Assembly: GCF_014203855.1 (NCBI RefSeq) | Contig: NZ_JACHJV010000001.1 | Coordinates: 4,898,001-4,962,000, forward strand | DNA: 64,000 nucleotides | Origin: Kitasatospora kifunensis | GTDB lineage: Bacteria > Actinomycetota > Actinomycetes > Streptomycetales > Streptomycetaceae | Direction: 5' to 3' | Shown: positions 58,801 to 64,000 of the stretch, one piece after another | Layout: each line of letters begins with the position of its first letter | How positions within the stretch are numbered: the first letter of the stretch is position 1 | Notes under the pieces: generated by a model | Database searches by the model: none | The model's input: the letters and a program-made list of their open reading frames with translations, nothing else | What the model was told of the DNA's origin: nothing | Program-made: the position numbers and the translations under genes

Positions 58801-59871
58801 TTGCGCCGTTCAGTAAAGCTCGCCGCGGTTGTGCTCTCGGGTTCCCTGGGCATCGCCTCGCTCGCCGCTTGCGGCGCAAAGAGCACCACCACCTCCACCA
58901 CCGCCTCCGCCGGCGGCTCCGGTCTCAAGGTCGGTATGGCCTACGACGTCGGCGGCCGTGGCGACCAGGGCTTCAACGACCTGGCGGCGGCCGGCCTGGA
59001 CAAGGCCCAGAAGGACTTCGGCATCCAGCCCAACGAGGCCGAGGCCAAGCCCGGTGAGGCCGACACCGACAAGCAGACCCGTCTGGAGACCCTGGTCGCC
59101 AACGGTTACAACCCGATCATCGCGGTTGGCTTCGTCTACCAGGGCACCGTCGAGAAGGTCGCCAAGGAGCACCCGAACGTCAAGTTCGCGATCATCGACT
59201 CCGACTCCCCGACCCAGCCGAGCAACGTCACCTCGCTGGAGTTCACCGAGCAGCAGAGCTCTTACCTGGCCGGCGTCGCCGCCGCCAGCAAGACCAAGAG
59301 CAAGCAGGTCGGCTTCATCGGTGGTGTGCAGTCCGAGCTGATCAAGAAGTTCGAGGCCGGCTACCGGGCGGGCGTCGCCTCCGTCGACTCCAGCATCAAG
59401 GTCGACGTGACCTACCTGACCACCCCGCCGGACAACAGCGGCTTCAACGACCCGAGCAAGGGCAAGTCCGCCGCGCAGGGCCAGATCGACCAGGGCGCGG
59501 ACGTCATCTACGCCGCCGCCGGCGCCTCCGGCACCGGTGCGATCCAGGCCGTCTCCGCGAACAAGGCCAAGGGCATCTGGGCGATCGGCGTCGACTCCGA
59601 CCAGGCCAAGCAGTCCGCGCTGGCGCCGTACAAGGACTCGATCCTGACCTCGGCGCTGAAGAACGTGGACACCGCGGTCTACAGCTACATCAAGAGCGTC
59701 AAGGACGGCGCGCCGCTGACCGGCGTCCAGCGCTTCGACCTCAAGTCGGGCGGTGTGGGCCTGGCCACCACCGGCGGCCACATCGACGACCTGAAGGCCA
59801 AGCTGGACGCCGACACCCAGCAGATCATCTCGGGCGCCATCACGGTCCCGACCGTGCCGTCCGGCAGCTGA
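58801..59871 (+). CDS. BMP family nucleoside-binding lipoprotein
   Basis: Substrate-binding lipoprotein of 356 residues of the Med/BMP/PnrA family, expected to deliver purine nucleosides to the ABC transporter encoded downstream. The lipobox 'LAACGAKS' has Cys24, followed by a Thr/Ser-rich linker. Family motifs include 'VGMAYDVGGRGDQGFNDL', 'GYNPIIAVGFVYQGTV' and 'AAGASGTGAIQAV'. The TTG start at 58801 is supported by GAAGGAG about 8 nt upstream and by a complete signal peptide. A hairpin between this gene and the ATPase gene would let the binding protein be made in excess. Confidence 0.92.
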   Translation: MRRSVKLAAVVLSGSLGIASLAACGAKSTTTSTTASAGGSGLKVGMAYDVGGRGDQGFNDLAAAGLDKAQKDFGIQPNEAEAKPGEADTDKQTRLETLVANGYNPIIAVGFVYQGTVEKVAKEHPNVKFAIIDSDSPTQPSNVTSLEFTEQQSSYLAGVAAASKTKSKQVGFIGGVQSELIKKFEAGYRAGVASVDSSIKVDVTYLTTPPDNSGFNDPSKGKSAAQGQIDQGADVIYAAAGASGTGAIQAVSANKAKGIWAIGVDSDQAKQSALAPYKDSILTSALKNVDTAVYSYIKSVKDGAPLTGVQRFDLKSGGVGLATTGGHIDDLKAKLDADTQQIISGAITVPTVPSGS

Positions 59872-59925
59872 CCGACACCGAACGTCCGCAGTAGCAGTAC
59901 CCCAGCAGTACCGAAGTAGCCAAGG

Positions 59926-59971
59926 GAGGGGCCCGGTGGGTCGCGCGCGAGCGCACTCCGCCGGGCCCCTC
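59926..59971 (+). terminator. Attenuating hairpin between BMP and ATPase genes
   Basis: 59926-59939 pairs with 59958-59971 (14 bp, one T-G pair) around an 18-nt loop. In solute-binding/ABC operons such hairpins commonly reduce expression of the membrane components relative to the binding protein. Confidence 0.6.
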
Positions 59972-60052
59972 TTGCACCCCCGCTGTGCCGCCAAGCAGTT
60001 CGGCCTCCCTCCCCAGCGCAACGAAGCGCCTGCTCACCCCCAGGAGATCGCC

Positions 60053-61807
60053 ATCACCGCTTCCACTCCCTCCCTGCGCAAGGGAGGCAAGCCCACCACG
60101 GGAACGGCGACCGTGGCCGTCGAACTGCGCGGCATCACCAAGCGCTTCCCCGGCGTGGTGGCCAACCACGACATCAACCTCACCGTGCACGCCGGTACCG
60201 TGCACGCCCTGATGGGCGAGAACGGCGCCGGCAAGTCGACGCTGATGAAGATCCTCTACGGCATGCAGCGGCCGGACGAGGGCACCATCGCGATCAACGG
60301 TGAGACGTGCGAGTTCGCCACCCCCGGTGACGCCATCGTGCGTGGCATCGGCATGGTCCACCAGCACTTCATGCTGGCCGACAACCTCACCGTGCTGGAG
60401 AACGTCGTCCTCGGCGGCGAGAAGCTGCACGGGATCGGCGCCAAGGCCAAGGCGAAGATCAAGGAGATCTCCGACCAGTACGGCCTGAACGTGCGCCCCG
60501 ACGCGCTGGTCGAGGACCTGGGCGTGGCGGACCGCCAGCGCGTGGAGATCCTCAAGGTGCTCTACCGCGGTGCCCGGATCCTGATCCTGGACGAGCCCAC
60601 CGCCGTGCTGGTCCCGCAGGAGGTCGACGCGCTCTTCGACAACCTGCGCGAGCTCAAGGCCGAGGGCGTCACCGTCATCTTCATCTCGCACAAGCTGCAC
60701 GAGGTGCTCTCGGTGGCCGACGCGATCAGCGTGATCCGCCGCGGCACCACGGTCGGCGACGCCGACCCCAAGCAGGTCACGGCCCGTCAGCTCGCCGAGC
60801 TGATGGTCGGCAGCGAGCTGCCCTCCCCGGAGAGCCGCGAGTCCACCGTCACCGACGTGGAGATGCTCAAGGTCGAGAACCTGCGGATCGCCAAGGCCGA
60901 CGCCGAGGGGATCGAGCGCGTCGTGCTGGACGACATCTCGCTCACCATCCGCAAGGGCGAGATCCTCGGCATAGCCGGTGTCGAGGGCAACGGCCAGGCC
61001 GAACTGGTCGAGGCCATCATGGGCATGCTGCCGCTGGACGCCGGCACCGTCGTACTGGACGGCGCCGACCTGACCGCGCAGCACACCCGCTCGCGCCGCG
61101 AGGCCGGGATCGGCTACATCCCCGAGGACCGGCACCGCCACGGCCTGCTGCTGGAGGCCCCGCTCTGGGAGAACCGGATCCTCGGTCACGTCACCGAGGC
61201 GCCGAACGCCAAGGGCTTCAGGCTCGACCCGGCCGCCGCGCGGCTGGACACGCTGCGGATCGTCGAGCAGTACGACGTCCGTACCCCCGGCATCGACGTC
61301 ACCGCGGCCTCGCTCTCCGGCGGTAACCAGCAGAAGCTGATCGTCGGCCGCGAGATGAGCCACCAGCCGAAGCTGCTGATCGCCGCACACCCGACCCGCG
61401 GTGTGGACGTCGGCGCGCAGGCGCAGATCTGGGACCACATCCGCTCCGCCCAGCGGGACGGCCTCGCCGTGCTGCTGATCTCCGCGGACCTGGACGAGCT
61501 GATCGGGCTCTCCGACTTCATCCGGGTCATCTACCGCGGCCGCCTGGTCGCCGAGGCGGACCCGGCCACCGTCACCGCCGAGGACCTGGGCACCGCGATG
61601 ACCGGTGCCAGCACCGGCCACCTGGAGTCCGACTCCGCGCCGGCCGCCGCTGACGCCGAGGCCGCTGACGCCGAGGCCGAGGCCGACGCCGGGGCCGACG
61701 GCACCGCGGAGACGGCCGCCGCGGCCGAGGTCCCCGCGCAGGCCGCTTCGGCCGAGGACACCGCCACCACCGATACCGCTGCCGCCGACGCGCGGGCGGG
61801 GGAGTGA
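60053..61807 (+). CDS. ABC transporter ATP-binding protein, tandem domains (nucleoside type)
   Basis: ATPase of the YufO/NupO type with two ABC domains in one chain. Domain 1 has 'GENGAGKST' and 'ILDEPTAVLVPQE'; domain 2 has the degenerate P-loop 'GVEGNGQAELVE', the signature 'LSGGNQQKLIVG' and 'AHPTRGVDVGA'. Asymmetric P-loops are normal in this group. The C-terminal 70 residues are Ala/Glu/Asp-rich, encoded by repetitive GCC/GAG codons. The start is unusual: the best-spaced ribosome site (AGGAG, 60042-60046) precedes an ATC at 60053 that would begin 'MTASTPSLRKGG'. GTG 59936 has an apparent ribosome site but lies inside a hairpin; GTG 60114 has none. It is co-transcribed with both permeases. 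Confidence 0.88.
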   Translation: MTASTPSLRKGGKPTTGTATVAVELRGITKRFPGVVANHDINLTVHAGTVHALMGENGAGKSTLMKILYGMQRPDEGTIAINGETCEFATPGDAIVRGIGMVHQHFMLADNLTVLENVVLGGEKLHGIGAKAKAKIKEISDQYGLNVRPDALVEDLGVADRQRVEILKVLYRGARILILDEPTAVLVPQEVDALFDNLRELKAEGVTVIFISHKLHEVLSVADAISVIRRGTTVGDADPKQVTARQLAELMVGSELPSPESRESTVTDVEMLKVENLRIAKADAEGIERVVLDDISLTIRKGEILGIAGVEGNGQAELVEAIMGMLPLDAGTVVLDGADLTAQHTRSRREAGIGYIPEDRHRHGLLLEAPLWENRILGHVTEAPNAKGFRLDPAAARLDTLRIVEQYDVRTPGIDVTAASLSGGNQQKLIVGREMSHQPKLLIAAHPTRGVDVGAQAQIWDHIRSAQRDGLAVLLISADLDELIGLSDFIRVIYRGRLVAEADPATVTAEDLGTAMTGASTGHLESDSAPAAADAEAADAEAEADAGADGTAETAAAAEVPAQAASAEDTATTDTAAADARAGE

Positions 61808-61812
61808 CCCAC

Positions 61813-62964
61813 ATGAGCACCACCACTCAACCCGCCAAGCCGGGTTTCCTGCAGCGGATCGACCGTGAGCGGCTGACCCTGGCCATCGCGGCCCCGTTGC
61901 TGGCCATCGTCATCGCCGCGCTGCTCTGCTCGGTGCTGCTGATCGTCGCGGGCTACGACCCGTTCCAGGCCTTCAACATCATGGGGAAGTTCGCCGTCGC
62001 CTCCGACGGGCAGGTGGCGATCCTCAACAAGGCGACCACCTACTACCTCGCCGGTGTCGCGGTGGCCTTCGGCTTCCGGATGAACCTGTTCAACATCGGT
62101 GCGGACGGCCAGTACCAGCTGGCGGCGCTCTTCGCCGCCTACATCGGCGGCCAGCTGAACCTGCCGTCGTTCATCGAGATCCCGCTGCTGCTGATCGTCG
62201 CCATGCTGGTCGGCGGTGCCTGGGCGGGCGTCGCGGGCGTCCTCAAGGTCACCCGCGGGGTCAACGAGGTCATCTCGACCATCATGCTGAACGCGATCAC
62301 CACCGCGATCATCGGCATGCTGCTGGTCCCCGGCATCTTCGTGCCGAGCACCGGCGGCGGCACCAGCAACACGGTGCAGACCAAGCTGATGTCCACCTCC
62401 AGCAACTTCTTCACCATCACCACCCAGGGTGGTTCGCTCTACGGCTTCATCATCGTCGCCGTCCTGGTCGGCGTGCTGTTCCAACTGGTGCTCACCCGGA
62501 CCCGGTTCGGCTTCGACCTGCGGGCCACCGGCCGCTCCGAGTCGGCCGCGGCCGCCAGCGGTGTCAACGTCAAGCGCATGGTGCTGACCAGCATGTGCGT
62601 CTCGGGCGCGCTGGCCGGTCTGATCGGCATGCCCGACCTGCTGACCAACTCGCACTACTTCGGCCAGAACTTCCAGTCGGGGATCGGCTTCACCGGTATC
62701 TCGATCGCGCTGCTCGGCCGCAACAGCCCGCTGGGGATCGGTTTCGCGGCGCTGCTCTGGGCCTTCCTGGACGCGACCGCCCCCAACCTGTCGGTGCTGA
62801 ACTTCCCGCCGGAGATCATCAGCGTCATGCAGGGCGTCATCGTCATCTGCGTGGTCGTCGCCTACGAGCTGGTGCGCCGCTTCGGCCTCAAGCGCCAGCA
62901 GCAGCGGGTCGGCGCTCAGCTCGCCGCCGCCGCCGCGTCCGTCAAGAAGGAGGTGGCGGCATGA
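61813..62964 (+). CDS. ABC transporter permease (nucleoside type), first subunit
   Basis: Permease of 383 residues of the BPD_transp_2 (RbsC/NupP-like) family with about nine or ten membrane helices. Family segments include 'FRMNLFNIGADGQYQLAAL' and 'RFGFDLRATGRSESAAAASG'. ATG 61813 lies 5 bp after the ATPase stop with GGGGGAG at 61797-61803 as ribosome site; GTG 61804 is possible but overlaps the stop. The C terminus is a basic and Ala-rich cytoplasmic tail. The stop overlaps the next permease start (ATGA). Confidence 0.93.
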   Translation: MSTTTQPAKPGFLQRIDRERLTLAIAAPLLAIVIAALLCSVLLIVAGYDPFQAFNIMGKFAVASDGQVAILNKATTYYLAGVAVAFGFRMNLFNIGADGQYQLAALFAAYIGGQLNLPSFIEIPLLLIVAMLVGGAWAGVAGVLKVTRGVNEVISTIMLNAITTAIIGMLLVPGIFVPSTGGGTSNTVQTKLMSTSSNFFTITTQGGSLYGFIIVAVLVGVLFQLVLTRTRFGFDLRATGRSESAAAASGVNVKRMVLTSMCVSGALAGLIGMPDLLTNSHYFGQNFQSGIGFTGISIALLGRNSPLGIGFAALLWAFLDATAPNLSVLNFPPEIISVMQGVIVICVVVAYELVRRFGLKRQQQRVGAQLAAAAASVKKEVAA

Positions 62965-64000
62965 GCACCGCGACTGCATCCCGCCCCAAGCCCGCCGTCA
63001 AGCCGCAGGGCAAGAGCGGTGGCAAGCTCTCCCTGCCGGTCATCCTGCTGCTGATCGCCGGTGCGCTGCTGCTGCTCGCCGCCGTCGGCGCGGCCACCGG
63101 CAACCACGCGCTGACCTCATCGGGGCAGATCACCGCCGCGCTCGGTGCGGCCGTGCCGATCGGCATGGCCGGTCTGGGCGGCCTGTGGGCCGAGCGGGCC
63201 GGCGTGGTCAACATCGGCCTCGAAGGCATGCTGGTGGCCGGCACCTTCGCCGGCGCCTGGGTCGGCTACCTGGTCAACCCGTGGGTCGGCCTGCTGGCCG
63301 CGATCGCGGCCGGTGCCCTCGGCGGCCTGCTGCACGCGGTGATCACGGTCGGCTTCGGCGTGGACCACATCGTCTCCGGTGTCGGTATCAACCTGCTGAT
63401 CCCGGGCATCTGCCTGTACGTCAACCGCATCTACTACCCGGACTACCGTGCCGTGGGTGCCGGCGCCGGCATGTCGCCCGCCACCCCCGGGCTGCCGACC
63501 ATCACCGTCCCCGGGCTCTCGCCCTGGCTGGACACCATCGAGAAGCACCACTGGTTCTTCGTCTCCGACGTCGCCGGTGTGCTGGGCGGCATCGTCACCA
63601 ACCTCTCGGTGGTCACCCTGCTGGCGGTGGCGCTGCTGGTGGGCAGCTACTTCGTGCTCTGGCGCACCAGCTTCGGCCTGCGCCTGCGCTCCTGCGGTGA
63701 GAACCCGACCGCGGCCGAGTCGCTGGGCGTGAACGTCTACAAGTACAAGTACCTCGCGGTGATCGCCTCCGGCGGCTTCGCGGGCCTGGGCGGCGCCTAC
63801 CTGTCGATGGTGGCGGCGAGCGTCTACCGGGACGGTCAGACCGGCGGCCGCGGCTACATCGGCCTGGCCGCGATGATCTTCGGCAACTGGCTGCCGGGCG
63901 GCCTGGCCACCGGCGCGGGCCTGTTCGGCTTCACCGACAGCCTCCAGCTGCGCGACCCCGACTCGGTGCACGTGCTGCTGCTGGTGATCGCGCTGGTGCT
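62961..64000 (+). CDS. ABC transporter permease (nucleoside type), second subunit, 3' end outside window
   Basis: Partner permease, open for 346 codons to the window edge, so it is truncated only by the window. The N terminus is basic (MSTATASRPKPAVKPQG), then come about eight helices with 'LGGLWAERAGVVNIGLEGM' and 'RTSFGLRLRSCGENPTAAES', the matching signatures of the NupQ-type subunit. AAGGAGG precedes ATG 62961, and the gene overlaps the first permease by 4 bp. In S. coelicolor the same operon continues into cytidine deaminase and thymidine phosphorylase genes, which could follow here. Confidence 0.93.
   Translation, partial: MSTATASRPKPAVKPQGKSGGKLSLPVILLLIAGALLLLAAVGAATGNHALTSSGQITAALGAAVPIGMAGLGGLWAERAGVVNIGLEGMLVAGTFAGAWVGYLVNPWVGLLAAIAAGALGGLLHAVITVGFGVDHIVSGVGINLLIPGICLYVNRIYYPDYRAVGAGAGMSPATPGLPTITVPGLSPWLDTIEKHHWFFVSDVAGVLGGIVTNLSVVTLLAVALLVGSYFVLWRTSFGLRLRSCGENPTAAESLGVNVYKYKYLAVIASGGFAGLGGAYLSMVAASVYRDGQTGGRGYIGLAAMIFGNWLPGGLATGAGLFGFTDSLQLRDPDSVHVLLLVIALV

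Noticed and set aside
59936..60052. GTG 59936 as the ABC ATPase start
   Set aside because: The apparent ribosome site is the left arm of a terminator-like hairpin and the added 39 residues show no family feature; kept as an alternative only.
1..64000. Secondary-metabolite gene cluster, prophage or integrative element
   Set aside because: No polyketide or peptide synthetase, integrase, capsid or attachment-site signature was seen; gene order matches the conserved Streptomyces core.

Overview
This is a 64 kb stretch of high-GC actinobacterial chromosome, almost certainly from Streptomyces or the closely related Kitasatospora. Codon third positions are nearly all G or C, GTG and TTG starts are common, and the gene order matches the conserved Streptomyces core chromosome: pcrA, small B12-mutase subunit, MoxR/VWA cluster, sucCD, purN-purH, folD, DUF3017, mdh, trpS, DD-carboxypeptidase with its small SCO4848-type neighbour, sdhCDAB, and the BMP/ABC nucleoside transporter. 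I see no rRNA, tRNA, CRISPR array, prophage or intact insertion sequence. Gene identities come from reading the translated sequences; no database search was run.

Layout. 0-2.2 kb: a PspC-type sensor kinase and its NarL-type response regulator. 2.2-8.5 kb: a membrane acyltransferase and three GT-C membrane glycosyltransferases, probably an envelope glycan or glycolipid locus. 8.7-11.9 kb: PcrA helicase and the B12-binding subunit of an acyl-CoA mutase. 11.9-20.0 kb: a divergent five-gene module (DUF5691 and SWIM zinc finger on minus; MoxR AAA+, DUF5682 and VWA on plus) that resembles the poorly understood E. coli yehLMPQ set. 20.3-22.4 kb: succinyl-CoA synthetase. 22.4-26 kb: a sigma-like membrane protein, a DUF6350 membrane protein and a small membrane protein. 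26.3-31.5 kb: purN-purH, an RDD protein, DUF2752, folD and DUF3017. 31.7-36.0 kb: malate dehydrogenase with a palindromic operator, a CNNM/CorC transporter-like protein, trpS and a LigT-like protein. 36.1-44.8 kb: cell-wall genes (Stealth phosphotransferase, a GT2/CDP-glycerol polymerase fusion, a YihY/BrkB membrane protein, a DD-carboxypeptidase and a small membrane protein). 44.9-50.1 kb: a secreted beta-propeller-like protein and succinate dehydrogenase. 50.4-54.6 kb: a lipoprotein, a UraD-like protein, an SDR and the catalytic subunit of a B12 mutase. 54.7-64 kb: a secreted sedolisin, an M20 amidohydrolase, and a nucleoside-type BMP/ABC importer whose second permease runs off the end.

How the genes fit together. 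Three TCA-cycle steps lie in one window (sucCD, mdh, sdhCDAB), and the B12 mutase, if it is of the methylmalonyl type, would feed the same cycle at succinyl-CoA. Purine synthesis (purN, purH) and its one-carbon supply (folD) sit within 5 kb. Many junctions, especially between convergent genes, carry very long, perfectly paired hairpins (16-28 bp stems) that act as likely two-way terminators.

Most noteworthy: the MoxR-VWA-DUF5682-SWIM-DUF5691 module with an in-frame 18-bp repeat in one spacer; a 20-bp operator upstream of mdh that fits the TamR regulon; a 186-bp element with 24-bp inverted ends; a hairpin that would bury the ribosome binding site of the secreted protein; a UraD homologue lacking the catalytic His motif; and an ABC ATPase whose best-placed start codon is ATC.
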